A stretch of 64,000 nucleotides of DNA from Nocardia amamiensis NBRC 102102 (GCF_001612745.1 NZ_BDBA01000041.1:1-64000); one strand, 5' to 3'; shown: positions 1 to 9,322, counted from the stretch's first letter. Program-made: numbers and translations. Notes: generated by a model from the letters alone, not told the origin.

Positions 1-1313
1 CATTCCGGCTCGTCCAGCGCGGCCGCGGCTTCGGCGAGCGCGGTGATCGCCATCCCGTTCCACGCGGTCACCACTTTGTCGTCGCGCTCCGGCTGCGGAC
101 GCCGGTCGCGCGCCGCGATCAGCGCTGCTCGAATGTGTTCCAGGCGGGCGTTGTCCTCCGCGCCGGTCGGCTCGGTGTACCTGGTCAACACGGAGGTTCC
201 CTGTTCGAAGTTCCCGGCGGTGGTGACACCGAAGAATGCGGCGGCCCACGCCCCGTCGATCGCACCGAGCGCACCAGCCAGTTCGGCCGGGGTCCACACA
301 TAGGTCGCGCCTTCGACGCCCGGTTTGCCGGGCTCCAGGTGCGTATCCGCGTCCAACGCCGAGGCGAAGCCGCCCTGCGCGGTACCCAGGTCGTCGAGCA
401 GGAACCGCACGATCTCGCGCGTGACCCGGTGCGACAACGATTCCGGCAGCGCCGACGTCGTGCGCCGCGCCAGGTGCGCGTAGGCGCGCAGCAACTGCGC
501 GTTGTCATAGAGCATCTTCTCGAAGTGCGGCACCACCCACGCGGCATCGACCGAATACCGCGCGAAACCACCGCGCAGCTGGTCGTAGATGCCGCCGCGC
601 GCCATCGCCTCGGCGGTACGCGCGACCACATCGAACACGGCCGGTTCGCCGGTCCGCTCCCAGTGCCGCAGCAGGCCTTCCAGCAGCGCGGACGGCGGGA
701 ACTTCGGTACGCCGCCGAAGCCGCCGTGCTTGCCGTCCTCGTCGCGCAGCACGGTGGCGACGGCGTGTCCGAGCAGCTCGTTCGTGATGGTCAGATCCGC
801 TTCGGGCAGCCCCGCCGTCTGCTCGCGCAGCGCCGCAGCCACCTGCGCGGACGCTTGGTCCACCTCGTCGCGGCGCGTGCGCCAGGTCTCGGTGATCGCG
901 GTGAGCAGCTGGGTGAACGACGGCATGCCGCCGCGCGGCAGTTTCGGGTAGTAGGTGCCGCAGTAGAACGGTTCGCCGTCCGGCGTGAGGAAGCAGGTCA
1001 TCGGCCAGCCGCCCTGACCGGTCATCGCAACAGTGGCGTTCATGTACACCGCGTCGAGGTCAGGCCGCTCCTCCCGGTCGACCTTCACGCAGACGAAGTT
1101 CTCGTTCATCTGCTCGGCAGTCGCCACGTCCTCGAACGACTCGTGCGCCATCACATGGCACCAGTGACAGGACGCATACCCGACCGAAAGCAGGATCGGC
1201 ACGTCCCGCTCGCGCGCTTCGGCCAGCGCCTCGGCATCCCACTCCCGCCAGTGCACGGGGTTGTCCGCGTGCTGGCGCAGGTACGGAGACGTCGCCATTC
1301 CGAGCCGGTTCAT
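1..1313 (-). CDS. Thioredoxin-fold DUF255 protein (YyaL/SPATA20, Rv1084-like), partial
   Basis: The gene runs off the left edge, so the C-terminus is missing. The start is the ATG at 1313 (N-terminus MNRLGMATSPYLRQHADNPV), which matches the family's usual beginning. A thioredoxin-like domain follows at once, with the motif SCHWCHVMAHESF near residues 48-60 and then VDREERPD. After it comes the start of the alpha/alpha-barrel typical of N-acylglucosamine-2-epimerase-like folds. The family is widespread, usually about 660-700 residues, and its biochemical role is poorly defined. In mycobacteria it is next to the small membrane protein and mca; here about 19.6 kb of accessory DNA separates them. 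Identification is firm, function is not. Confidence 0.93.
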   Translation of the reverse strand, partial: MNRLGMATSPYLRQHADNPVHWREWDAEALAEARERDVPILLSVGYASCHWCHVMAHESFEDVATAEQMNENFVCVKVDREERPDLDAVYMNATVAMTGQGGWPMTCFLTPDGEPFYCGTYYPKLPRGGMPSFTQLLTAITETWRTRRDEVDQASAQVAAALREQTAGLPEADLTITNELLGHAVATVLRDEDGKHGGFGGVPKFPPSALLEGLLRHWERTGEPAVFDVVARTAEAMARGGIYDQLRGGFARYSVDAAWVVPHFEKMLYDNAQLLRAYAHLARRTTSALPESLSHRVTREIVRFLLDDLGTAQGGFASALDADTHLEPGKPGVEGATYVWTPAELAGALGAIDGAWAAAFFGVTTAGNFEQGTSVLTRYTEPTGAEDNARLEHIRAALIAARDRRPQPERDDKVVTAWNGMAITALAEAAAALDEPE

Positions 1314-1418
1314 GGCTCCACCGTACGACCCTTCCCGGCGCGGCGCGTAGACCAACTCCTCGACTCTCCGGTGGGTGCGTAGCCCGCTCCCGCCACAGCC
1401 CCACGCCAGACCAGCGGG

Positions 1419-2063
1419 TCAGCGGTTCGGATATGGCGGCTGGCCGTACGGCGGAGCCGGATGGACCGGGGGTGGCGCGGTTAAATGGCCGTAAGGCTGG
1501 GGAGGCTGCTGGCCGTACTGCGCGAACGCGGGCTGACCATATGGCGGTGCGGGCTGGGGGCCGTACTGCGGCGTTGATTGACGACGTGCCGCGATCCACC
1601 GGCCGGTCGGACTGATGGCGGCGAGGACAAGTGTCGCCAGCGTCAGCACGCCGACGACTACCGGCTGCAGGCCGAAAAGCCCTACCAGCGCGAGCCCGAT
1701 AGCCAAGTTGATCAAACTCAATGCGCTACCGACGATCACCAGAACTCGGCCGACAGTCAATCGACACAGCAGCAGGATGCCGCCCAGAATGAGCAGGAAC
1801 GCCACCAGTCCGGCCACCGCCACGCCGACCAGCGCAAGACCTGCCAGAGTGTCGAAGATCCGCGAATTCAGCAACGACACGAGACCGTACGTCTCCCAAC
1901 CGCCACCCAGCAACGCGAGCAGTCCCGCCGCGATCCCGGTGCCACCACTCGCCGAAGATTGGGGCGCCCCATAGCCATGGCCCGGCAACTGCGGATGCGG
2001 GGGCGGATAGCTGCCCGGTGCGGCGCCGGGCCAGCCGTGCTGGAAGTTCATATCGGTAGTCAT
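1419..2063 (-). CDS. Membrane protein with Pro/Gly/Gln-rich termini
   Basis: A 214-residue protein with a Pro/His/Gly-rich N-terminus (about 1-40), three or four hydrophobic helices between about 43 and 155, and a Pro/Gln/Tyr-rich tail with repeated YGQP-type motifs. Such low-complexity tails are common on actinobacterial small membrane proteins; I do not recognise a functional family. AGGAGG lies almost against the ATG at 2063, and a second ATG at 2051 is about 13 nt from it, so the start is uncertain by four codons. It is transcribed alone, just downstream of the divergent gap before 2685. Confidence 0.72.
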   Translation of the reverse strand: MTTDMNFQHGWPGAAPGSYPPPHPQLPGHGYGAPQSSASGGTGIAAGLLALLGGGWETYGLVSLLNSRIFDTLAGLALVGVAVAGLVAFLLILGGILLLCRLTVGRVLVIVGSALSLINLAIGLALVGLFGLQPVVVGVLTLATLVLAAISPTGRWIAARRQSTPQYGPQPAPPYGQPAFAQYGQQPPQPYGHLTAPPPVHPAPPYGQPPYPNR

Positions 2064-2684
2064 TCCTCCTCGTTCGCGGCGGCCCACACCGTACCCGCGG
2101 TCGGCCCGCCTTCCATGCGGCACTGGATAGATGCCCGGCTACCGGGCTGGCTACACCTGCCGTGGCCTGAATACAAATTTGCTGACTCCCGGTTTGCCCG
2201 CGAGCCGGGCGGCGGCCAAGCTGTCGCACGCGCGGCGGGACATCGGACAACGCTCGAAGTCAGCGACGGCACCGAGGATGCTGGTGCCGCAGCTGGCGCG
2301 ATCGCCGCAAGCAGGTCCGGTTGTGCCCTGCCGAACATCTGGTGTTGATCATCTTGACTGTTCTGGTGAATCAGAGTTGTGAAGTTCCGCAGCGGTTGCG
2401 TCGATGGCTGGTCGGCAGTCGTTCGGGAGGTGGTTCATCAGGAGGCTGACGGCCCCTGATGGTGTGCTCGCGTTTCCGATGTGAGATCGGTGTTTCGTGC
2501 GCTGCCGATGAAGGATTCGTGGGCCAACTGTCGAGGGCTTCGGTGGAGGCGAGCTGGGATGACCATCCAGGGCGGGTGTGCATTCTGTGGAATCTGATGT
2601 GTCCGCATTACTCTCGTTGTGCAATCTCGTGAAATCGGTTACATCGCAGGCGCGGTGACCGGCGGCGGTTTGATACTCATTGCC
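2064..2684. other. Gene-free stretch, 620 bp
   Basis: I see no convincing gene. Several short reading frames exist on both strands, but none has a ribosome site, recognisable motif or the codon bias of its neighbours. From about 2340 the base composition is noticeably lower in GC than the flanks, which is compatible with decayed foreign DNA. Promoters for the divergent genes at 2063 and 2685 must lie here. Confidence 0.5.
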
Positions 2685-3299
2685 ATGGTTGACATTCGCG
2701 ATCTCGCTCGATTAGAGCGAGCCGACTTTGCTGACCTGCTGGCCCGACTGTCACCACAGGACTGGCTTGCGCCGAGCCTGTGCGAGGGGTGGTCCGTACG
2801 CGACGTGGTCACGCACACGATTGGCTATCTCGGTCAGAGCACAGCCCGCTTGGCGATCAACATGGTGCAAACACGAGGGGACGTCGACCAACTGAACGCG
2901 GCGAAATTGCCGAACTACTCCGGGAAAGAGCCGCACGAACTCGTCGAGTTGATGCGCCGGGGCATCGAACCGTCCGGTGCCGGTGCGCTGTACGGCGGGC
3001 GAGTGGCACTGATCGAATGCCTCATCCACCAGCAGGACATTCGTCGGCCTCTGAAGCAAACACGCATCATCCCCGAGCAGCGACTTCGTGTCGCGCTGAA
3101 CTACGCACGCATCAGCCCGGTAATTCGAGGGGCCCGCCGCACGCGCGGGGTGCGCTTGGTGGCCACCGACATGGACTGGTCGGTCGGCCGCGGACCCGAG
3201 GTCCTCGGGTCCGGCGAGGCTCTGCTGTTCGCTATGACGGGACGGGTGGCAAGAGTCGCGAGCGAATTGGATGGTGATGGCACCTCACGTCTCGGGTGA
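2685..3299 (+). CDS. Maleylpyruvate isomerase / mycothiol-dependent DinB-like protein
   Basis: A 204-residue protein of the MDMPI/DinB-like superfamily. It shows the family's N-terminal pattern SLCEGWSVRDVVTHTIGYL (near residues 31-50), in which the histidine usually binds a divalent metal, and the later motif ECLIHQQDIRRPL. Relatives use mycothiol as cofactor in thiol transfer or isomerisation; the substrate cannot be read from sequence. A longer frame opens at 2619, but the ATG at 2685 gives the family's normal N-terminus (MVDIRDLARLERADF). No operon partner is visible. Confidence 0.82.
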   Translation: MVDIRDLARLERADFADLLARLSPQDWLAPSLCEGWSVRDVVTHTIGYLGQSTARLAINMVQTRGDVDQLNAAKLPNYSGKEPHELVELMRRGIEPSGAGALYGGRVALIECLIHQQDIRRPLKQTRIIPEQRLRVALNYARISPVIRGARRTRGVRLVATDMDWSVGRGPEVLGSGEALLFAMTGRVARVASELDGDGTSRLG

Positions 3300-3617
3300 C
3301 CAACTGCTGTCATCACTCGCCATGAGGCATCAGAATTATCTGTGCTCCAATCCGAGAGGCACGCTCAATTCGGCATTTTCGGACGTCGTTGGAGCCGAAG
3401 GTCATGGTTGAGCCGGGACGGGCGGGGCACAGATGCGGTTCTGCAGGGCTGGTCAGAGGTTGGACCGCCCCGCGACGCTCCGGCGCGGCGGCCCGCCGGT
3501 GTCGTACTGGTAACCCTGCATATTCGATGCGGTCGTATTAGAGCTGATCCGCCGGACTCACCGCGGGCTGTCGTCGCCTGGAGTCGGCCCATTCACATAT
3601 GGGAGAGAGCACCTGAT
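3300..3617. other. Gene-free stretch, about 320 bp
   Basis: This lies between the ends of two convergent genes. Short frames on both strands carry no motif or ribosome site, and I see no strong terminator hairpin. Confidence 0.45.
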
Positions 3618-4514
3618 TCACGTTGTTTCTGTGACCACACGTCGATGTTCAAACCAGATTCCAGGGACAGTCGATCCGTTCGGCAAGGGCTGCGGTCGCC
3701 GGTCCATTACCGTTGCGCCGATCTTGTCGCAGATGCGCTGCACCGCGAGATTCGACTCGTTCGTGCCGATCTCGACGCTGGTATATCCGGCGTCGTGGAG
3801 CGCGTCGACGAGTGCAGCCACCGCTTCGCTCGCATAACCGGCTCCCCGGTGACTGGCGCCAATCCACCAACCGATGGAACGCGACGATGTCTCGTCGCCG
3901 GTGGGGTGCACAGTTGCGCCACCGATCACGGTTGCATCTGACCGCGACTCGATCACGAGAAGCCCCGGAGTCGGGTGGCCGCCGCCGACAGCCTTGATCA
4001 GTGCCCGGCCATTTCGTTCTGTCCAGCCGTTGCTGGCGAGCATCGCATCGTCGATCGTGGCTTCGAGCGATATTGCGTCCTTCGGCGCCGGTCGGCGCAG
4101 GGTGAGCCGCGAGGTCTCGATGTCCCGCAGCACGTCGTAGCGCGCACTGGTTTCCATGTTGGCGAGTTCGCTGACGCGCCACACCCAGATCCAGCCCGCG
4201 ACGAGGACGGTGGCCACCACGAGCAGCAGCCAGACACCAACAATGAGTTCGTTTGCGGCGGAAGGTAATCCGGCCGCAACTGCGACGCCGATGACTGCTG
4301 CGGGAACCCCGAGGACTGCGATCCATCCCGCCAGCCCAAGGGTGGCACGCCGGGGCCAGCGCTGAAATGCCGCTTTGGCAGAGGCGATTCGCCAGGTCGG
4401 GAACATGCGCGAACGATACTCGATTCCGTCGTATTCGTCGCGGATCCGAACATTGCGTTCGGCGTAGATCCCGAGTAGGAAGCAGCGGACCTGTAGCACC
4501 TCACGATTCGTCAC
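3618..4514 (-). CDS. GNAT-family N-acetyltransferase with N-terminal membrane region
   Basis: A 298-residue protein with a GTG start. Residues about 55-115 form two transmembrane helices. The C-terminal 170 residues are a RimJ/RimL-type GNAT domain: it opens with SRLTLRRPAPKDA and contains the acetyl-CoA pyrophosphate-binding motif HRGAGYASEA, followed by the NxxNxxxxRICDKIGA pattern. It should transfer an acetyl group from acetyl-CoA to an unknown amine. Membrane tethering of a GNAT domain is unusual and suggests a membrane-proximal substrate. It could be a modular artefact only if the true start were internal, which no ribosome site supports. Confidence 0.8.
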   Translation of the reverse strand: MTNREVLQVRCFLLGIYAERNVRIRDEYDGIEYRSRMFPTWRIASAKAAFQRWPRRATLGLAGWIAVLGVPAAVIGVAVAAGLPSAANELIVGVWLLLVVATVLVAGWIWVWRVSELANMETSARYDVLRDIETSRLTLRRPAPKDAISLEATIDDAMLASNGWTERNGRALIKAVGGGHPTPGLLVIESRSDATVIGGATVHPTGDETSSRSIGWWIGASHRGAGYASEAVAALVDALHDAGYTSVEIGTNESNLAVQRICDKIGATVMDRRPQPLPNGSTVPGIWFEHRRVVTETT

Positions 4515-4729
4515 AGGGTGGGTCGGCGTTCACCCGGAACTACCGGGTCAGGAGAGACCGGAATCGACATACGGACGGGTAGATCACGAAAAAGTGGGCC
4601 AGAACCACAGATGGGCCGGAGTTGACAAAACCCATGGAGTCGGCGGCCGACCTGCATATGCCCCGGTCACCACCGACCCGCACGACATCGCCCGCCGGGC
4701 CCCGCGTAGCGGCCGCACCACAGTTTCAG

Positions 4730-5494
4730 CTATGACCAGGCTTTCTCGCGCGCCTCGCGCATCGCCTGATCGATGCGTTGCTGGATTTCGGCCTCCAAGC
4801 GATCCTTGGTGACCGGGGTTGCTACGAGCCGTTCGGAGACGTGGATCAGGTAGCGGCCCTCGTCCACGAAATCGACCACCTGGAGGTAGCGGCCGCCCTC
4901 TTGCCAGCCGTCCAGAGCCGGGCCGGTGTCGATCCTGATTTCGACGTACGTGCGGTACGGGCGCTTGAAGAAGCGGGTCGCCTCCTCGCGTGGGGTGCGG
5001 GTGCGGGATGCGGTCCAGGCGCGTTCTTCTGGTGTGAGGTCTTGGCGGTGAAGATCGAGGCCGGGCGCCGAGCCAGGGGGAACGTCCGGAAGGATTGCCG
5101 CAATGCGCTTCACGACGGCGCTCGGTGAGTGCAGGAAGATCAGGATGTCGCCGCCGGATTCGATATCGGGGCCTGGGTGTTGGGCGGCAACCGTGCCGAC
5201 GCCGTCATCGATGCCAGCGCTCACGCGGACCATTCGATCGCGGCCGTCGCGCCGGTAGCCGAGCATCTCGACTCGCACGCGCGGCTGAGCCAGCGCCTGC
5301 AACGCCCGGTACAGGCTGTCGTCGTCACCCATCTTGTCGACTAAAGATTGTGCGGCACTGCGGCATTCGCGATCAAAATCCAGTTGTGTCTCCGCTTCCG
5401 TGCGAAAAGTCAACGGGAACGGTATGCGGTCGCGGCCCATCGCCTCCCACGCGACGTGGAACTCGATCGGCGGCAACCGCCATGAGTTCGTCAT
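4730..5494 (-). CDS. ESX secretion-associated protein, EspG family
   Basis: A 254-residue protein with the typical EspG beginning: a tryptophan-leucine-proline stretch, then EFHVAWEAMGRDRIPFPLTFR. The middle has the RRDGRDRMVRVSAG strand region and the C-terminus an amphipathic helix. EspG proteins are cytosolic chaperones that bind the tip of PE-PPE heterodimers and deliver them to type VII (ESX) secretion. Its ATG overlaps the stop of the PPE-like gene by one base (TGATG), so the two are translationally coupled, as expected for a chaperone with its client. No ESX ATPase or channel gene is in the window. Confidence 0.85.
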   Translation of the reverse strand: MTNSWRLPPIEFHVAWEAMGRDRIPFPLTFRTEAETQLDFDRECRSAAQSLVDKMGDDDSLYRALQALAQPRVRVEMLGYRRDGRDRMVRVSAGIDDGVGTVAAQHPGPDIESGGDILIFLHSPSAVVKRIAAILPDVPPGSAPGLDLHRQDLTPEERAWTASRTRTPREEATRFFKRPYRTYVEIRIDTGPALDGWQEGGRYLQVVDFVDEGRYLIHVSERLVATPVTKDRLEAEIQQRIDQAMREAREKAWS

Positions 5495-6849
5495 CAGTCG
5501 GTGGCGCCGATCACCGGGGGCACGGTCCGGACCTCCGGGCCGAGTAGCTCTTCGTGCACCCCGCGCAGGTAGTCGGCCGATTCGTGCTCTTTTTCGTCGT
5601 CATCGCCCTTACCCCGGCCGGGCGGCATCATGCCGCCCGGCATACCGGCCATGCCTGGCCGTCCGCCGCCGACACCGGTGGGATTCGCGGTGGGGGTGCC
5701 GGCGGGTTGCTGACCGGGAATACCGCGTCCTGGCCCACCAGGCGGTGAACTGGGACTTCCCGGCGAGCCGGGGCTTCCGGGCGAACCCGGGCTGGGGTGG
5801 TAACCGGCCGGGGTAGTCCCGGGCGACGTCGGCGCAGGTGACGTCGCATTCGGGTCCCGGCCGGTCGGATTGTCGCCGAGCGGATTCTGCGGCAGTTGGA
5901 GGCTGGACGGAGTCGTCTGCGCCGGGTCCGTGGTGGACGAGGGATCGGGACTCGGCCCGCTCGGCTGCTGTGCGGGATTGCCCGTTGACGGATTCACGCC
6001 GCTCGGCCTGGGCGAATCGGTGATGCCGGAGGGAGTTGGCGGCCAACCCGGCGACGAGGGATCGGATGGCTGAATCGGGCCGGGGATCTTCGGAACGTTC
6101 GTATCCGCCTGTAGCGCAACCGGCGAATACACAGTCCGCATAACCTCGTTGGCGCGGTCCTGCGCTTTTTGGGCACGGCCCTGGTCGGCCATCAACTGCC
6201 CTACGGACGAGGCCGAACCCAGCCCAGGTATCACCGAGGCGACACCGTTCAGCAGGGTTCCGGCGAGTGAGGTCGAGCGCTTGTCGGTTTCGTGCGGCAC
6301 CTGGTGGTACACCTGGTTGAATCCGGAGTAGGCCTCTTCCATCTTGTTCGCGACGATATTGGCGGCCTGCTCCAAGTTGTGCACATCGTTCACATACCGC
6401 TGCACGCTCGCCAGCGCTCGATCAGCAGCAGCACCCTGCCAACCCTGCCCGATCGCGCCGTTGATATTCGCCTGGAATTCCTGCGCCTTCTGGAGGGTCT
6501 TCCCAGCCAGCTGTTGCCAACCGAGGACGCTGTTCCACATGTCCGTGAGCTTTATGGAATTGACGAATTCCATGATCTTGGAATGCGGCATGGAGACGAA
6601 TTGCTCCATGACGGCCGGAACAACCGGCGGCAGGTAATCACCCTGGAAATTCTGCGTCAGAGCAGCATTCTGCGCGTACAGCTTCGTCCGCGCATCGTCC
6701 CCCGCCGTCTGCGCATCTTTCTGCGCCTGGTTCGGCTCGGGAACGTTGTGCTCGAACAACGCCCCAACCCGCTCACCGAGATACCCGAACACTTGAGGAC
6801 TCACGCTGGAATGACGGCCCAGGTTGCCCAGAAATTCGGTGATACCCAT
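5494..6849 (-). CDS. PPE-like type VII secretion substrate with collagen-like Pro/Gly-rich tail
   Basis: A 451-residue protein. Residues 1-230 are helical and resemble the PPE/WXG superfamily, with a GWQGAAADRA turn near residue 135. About 245-420 is a Pro/Ser/Gly-rich linker containing four consecutive PGS triplets and GGPGRG/GGMMPPG stretches. The C-terminus (SADYLRGVHEELLGPEVRTVPPVIG) resembles the conserved end found on nocardial PPE-like proteins. It is expected to pair with the PE-like protein upstream (14-nt gap) and use the overlapping EspG downstream. It lacks an N-terminal Pro-Pro-Glu, so 'PPE-like' rests on architecture and context. Confidence 0.7.
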   Translation of the reverse strand: MGITEFLGNLGRHSSVSPQVFGYLGERVGALFEHNVPEPNQAQKDAQTAGDDARTKLYAQNAALTQNFQGDYLPPVVPAVMEQFVSMPHSKIMEFVNSIKLTDMWNSVLGWQQLAGKTLQKAQEFQANINGAIGQGWQGAAADRALASVQRYVNDVHNLEQAANIVANKMEEAYSGFNQVYHQVPHETDKRSTSLAGTLLNGVASVIPGLGSASSVGQLMADQGRAQKAQDRANEVMRTVYSPVALQADTNVPKIPGPIQPSDPSSPGWPPTPSGITDSPRPSGVNPSTGNPAQQPSGPSPDPSSTTDPAQTTPSSLQLPQNPLGDNPTGRDPNATSPAPTSPGTTPAGYHPSPGSPGSPGSPGSPSSPPGGPGRGIPGQQPAGTPTANPTGVGGGRPGMAGMPGGMMPPGRGKGDDDEKEHESADYLRGVHEELLGPEVRTVPPVIGATD

Positions 6850-6863
6850 TGCTCCCCCTCCGA

Positions 6864-7253
6864 TTAGACCTGATCGCCCACGCTGGTGATCGCCTGCTGA
6901 GTGCCCTGATCTGCGGCTTTGTACGCCTCACCGGCCTTGCGGAACATCTCGGCCATCTGCTTGACAACCTCGATGTGCTTGGTGACCGAATCCCTATACG
7001 ATCCGGAACCAGGGCCACCTATAGCAAGGTCATAAAACTTCGCGGCAAGGGCCTTCGCGGAGTTCAAGATGCCGAATGAGTCGATGTTTACAAGTCGGTC
7101 CGCACCAGCGTGTAGCGTGTTGAGCTCCAGAATGTAGTCATCACACATCTTCACACAACGCTCGGCAACATCAGTTTGGAACATCAGCCGTCCGGCAGTC
7201 GCCTCACCGGCAAGGAACTTTAATTCGTTTTTCATGTCGGAAATGTCGCCCAT
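6864..7253 (-). CDS. PE-like small helical protein with YxxxD secretion motif
   Basis: A 129-residue, almost entirely helical protein. The C-terminus contains AYKAADQGTQQ, which fits the Y-x-x-x-D/E type VII secretion signal (YKAAD) normally found on PE, WXG100 and EspB-like partners. I chose ATG 7253 because GGGAGGG lies 5 nt upstream and the upstream lipoprotein gene ends at 7286; a longer frame to 7340 would overlap it. Gene order DUF3558 lipoprotein, PE-like, PPE-like, EspG supports its being the partner of the PPE-like protein. Primary similarity to true PE proteins is weak. Confidence 0.68.
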   Translation of the reverse strand: MGDISDMKNELKFLAGEATAGRLMFQTDVAERCVKMCDDYILELNTLHAGADRLVNIDSFGILNSAKALAAKFYDLAIGGPGSGSYRDSVTKHIEVVKQMAEMFRKAGEAYKAADQGTQQAITSVGDQV

Positions 7254-7285
7254 TATACCCTCCCTGGATTCACGTTCGAACGGTT

Positions 7286-7816
7286 CTAGCTGGGAATTGA
7301 TCCGTTCAACGCATTCGCTGACCGAAGGGCGAGGGCGCATAGATCATCGGGCCTACCTTGCTCCGAGGCAAACCGTCTAACCATCAATTGTATCGTTCCT
7401 CGCGAGGTACCGAAAACGACTCCACAGTTGCTGGCCGCCGCATTGTCGACTCTTTGATTGAAGGTCATCGCCTTACGGCTACCGAGCTGCGCATCACGGA
7501 AATCGTGGAAAATATCGTTCGACTTGAATTCAGCAACACTGTGGTTCGTCGAATAGACATCCAGGAAGTACCAGCTACTTCTCCATGCACATCCCTTCCA
7601 CGAGTCCCGAGCAACTAAGAAGGGATTGTCGTCTTTGCTCGCCGGATCAGCACCCGCGGCTGTAATCGCATCGGCGGGCAACGTGCACGGATCGTAAAGG
7701 TCAGCCTTGCTCAGACTTGCAACCGTGCTCTGCTGCGGCTCCCCCGACAGATCCTGCCCACACCCGGCCACCGCCAGCACCGCGCACAGTCCGACTGCCA
7801 CCGCAATCGCTCGCAT
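7286..7816 (-). CDS. DUF3558 lipoprotein
   Basis: A 176-residue exported lipoprotein: hydrophobic signal, lipobox LAVAGC (Cys near residue 18), then the DUF3558 pattern, including DPCTLPADAI shortly after the signal and paired cysteines (KGCAWRS, SNCGVVF, DLCALA). The ATG at 7816 has a strong GGGGAGGGG site 5 nt upstream. DUF3558 lipoproteins are common in Nocardia and Mycobacterium and often precede PE/PPE-like genes, as here (32-nt gap). A role on the outer face of the membrane in handling the secreted proteins is a guess from context. Confidence 0.82.
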   Translation of the reverse strand: MRAIAVAVGLCAVLAVAGCGQDLSGEPQQSTVASLSKADLYDPCTLPADAITAAGADPASKDDNPFLVARDSWKGCAWRSSWYFLDVYSTNHSVAEFKSNDIFHDFRDAQLGSRKAMTFNQRVDNAAASNCGVVFGTSRGTIQLMVRRFASEQGRPDDLCALALRSANALNGSIPS

Positions 7817-8007
7817 ACTGGCCCCTCCCCGGTCGCTGAGACAAAAGTCCGCCCCACCATAGCAATTGGGATGCCAACCGTCGACACGTTCCACCGCCCG
7901 CCACAGCCACTGACGTGCTGGGGACACATGTCGGTCAGCGATAGTCAGGCGCGACTGCTTCGCAGAAAGCGTCTGAGACCAGGCGTCAGCCGCAGACCGC
8001 AAGTGGC

Positions 8008-8379
8008 TCAGGCAGCGATGAGGCTGAATTCGCCAGCGCGGATTCCGGCCACGAATGCATGCCATTCAGCGCAGGTGTATACGAGGGCCGTGCCGTCGAC
8101 TGCACGAACGACAGCACCACCGTCCGGGGTTCTCTTGATGGAAGGGATGCCCCTTGCCGGATCGGTCGCCAATCCCGCTGCTGCATTCAGGAATACCGGC
8201 CATGACTCGGCCTCGATGACGATGATCGGCTGTCCGGCGGGATCGTTCGACGGGTCGCGCAGATATTTGCTGTCACGCAGGAGTATCGTCTCGCCAGCGA
8301 AGTTGACCTCGACGCACGAGGCGCCGCCGTTGTTGCTGTAGGAACTCTTCTGCCAGCCGTGGCGGAGTCTGGTGGTCAT
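8008..8379 (-). CDS. DUF397 protein with two DUF397-like repeats
   Basis: A 123-residue protein. The first repeat has the diagnostic WQKSSYSNNGGASCVEV opening, then RDSKYLRDP and the SWPVFLNAA helix. A second, more diverged copy follows (KRTPDGGAVVRAVDG ... CAEWHAFVAGIRAGEF). DUF397 proteins are small partners of DUF5753-type XRE regulators in actinomycetes (WhiJ-like systems). Its ATG overlaps the regulator's stop by four bases, so it is co-translated. Most family members carry a single repeat, so the tandem arrangement is slightly unusual. Confidence 0.85.
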   Translation of the reverse strand: MTTRLRHGWQKSSYSNNGGASCVEVNFAGETILLRDSKYLRDPSNDPAGQPIIVIEAESWPVFLNAAAGLATDPARGIPSIKRTPDGGAVVRAVDGTALVYTCAEWHAFVAGIRAGEFSLIAA

Positions 8380-9242
8380 CTACGCTCCATCTTCTTGTAC
8401 TTCAAGATGCGACTCGAAATCGCGTCGACACTCTCGGAGGAAGACATCGCCCTACTCCGCAGTCGCTCAGCCGCAAGTGCGTACAAGTCTACTTGTCCCT
8501 GTTCCTGCAGGTAGAGAGCGCCTGTATGGTACTCGACATAGGCGATGCTGCGCGCCTCGGAGAAGTTCAGCAGGATGAACGATCCCGTCAGCCCCTCGTG
8601 CACTGCGACCTGTGTCGAAATCACCTGGAGCTCTATGGTGCCCAGTTCCATCAGCTCCAGCAGATGTTCCAGCTGCCGACCCATTACCACCGGACCACCA
8701 ACTGGTCTATCGAGTACGACTTCCTCGACAACAGCCCGAAGTCGGAGCGGCTTGTCCACCTCAACCAGGCGTTGACGGGCCATCCGCGCTCGAACAGCCT
8801 GAGCTGCGTCCATGGGAGGTATGTGCAGGCTGTCGGCCAGTAGTGCGGTTGCGTAACCAGGTGTCTGCAACTGCCCTGGCATCACCTTGTCGGCGTACTC
8901 GAATTGACTGTCCGCCAAACCTTCCAGTCCGACGAACGTCTTGAACCAGTCGGGCAGAACCTCCCCGAACGGTGCCCACCAAGTTCCGTGATCAGCGCGG
9001 CCCGCAAGCGAGACGACTCGTTCCACATGCTCGATATCGACGTGGTAGTACCGCAGCAGCTTGGCTACTTCGTCGGGATGCTGGGCCGTCTTACCGGCCT
9101 CCATGTAGCTGAGCTTCGCTGGGGTGCAGCCGATGTGCTTGGCCGCGTCTGCCTGCTTGATCCTGGCATGCTCTCGCGCCGCCCGGAGATCGTGACCGAC
9201 CAGGAAGCGCAACGCGGATGGATCTGAACGGTCGTCGCGCAT
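8376..9242 (-). CDS. XRE-family regulator with DUF5753 effector domain
   Basis: A 288-residue protein. Residues about 12-65 form the helix-turn-helix (LRAAREHARIKQADAAKHIGC, then SYMEAGK). From about 100 to the end is the DUF5753 domain typical of actinobacterial WhiJ-type regulators, including the EFAD/QFEYAD-type entry and an EGLTGSFILLNF strand. It is paired with the overlapping DUF397 gene. It probably controls itself and the divergent gene set beginning at 9391; an AT-rich palindrome lies in the shared promoter region. The inducing signal is unknown. Confidence 0.88.
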   Translation of the reverse strand: MRDDRSDPSALRFLVGHDLRAAREHARIKQADAAKHIGCTPAKLSYMEAGKTAQHPDEVAKLLRYYHVDIEHVERVVSLAGRADHGTWWAPFGEVLPDWFKTFVGLEGLADSQFEYADKVMPGQLQTPGYATALLADSLHIPPMDAAQAVRARMARQRLVEVDKPLRLRAVVEEVVLDRPVGGPVVMGRQLEHLLELMELGTIELQVISTQVAVHEGLTGSFILLNFSEARSIAYVEYHTGALYLQEQGQVDLYALAAERLRSRAMSSSESVDAISSRILKYKKMERR

Positions 9243-9322
9243 GTCGCCCTTTCGCCGTCGTAGACAAGGTTCGTTGAAGCTACCTCACCAACATCGGCTG
9301 AAAATTCAACGCGATGCGTAAT

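Noticed and set aside
135..1382. Long plus-strand frame opposite the thioredoxin-fold gene
   Set aside because: Arg/His/Gln-rich translation of the antisense strand of a clear gene, an effect of high GC.
2124..2684. Possible transposase remnant
   Set aside because: Composition differs from the flanks, but no frame shows a DDE motif, helix-turn-helix or inverted repeats.
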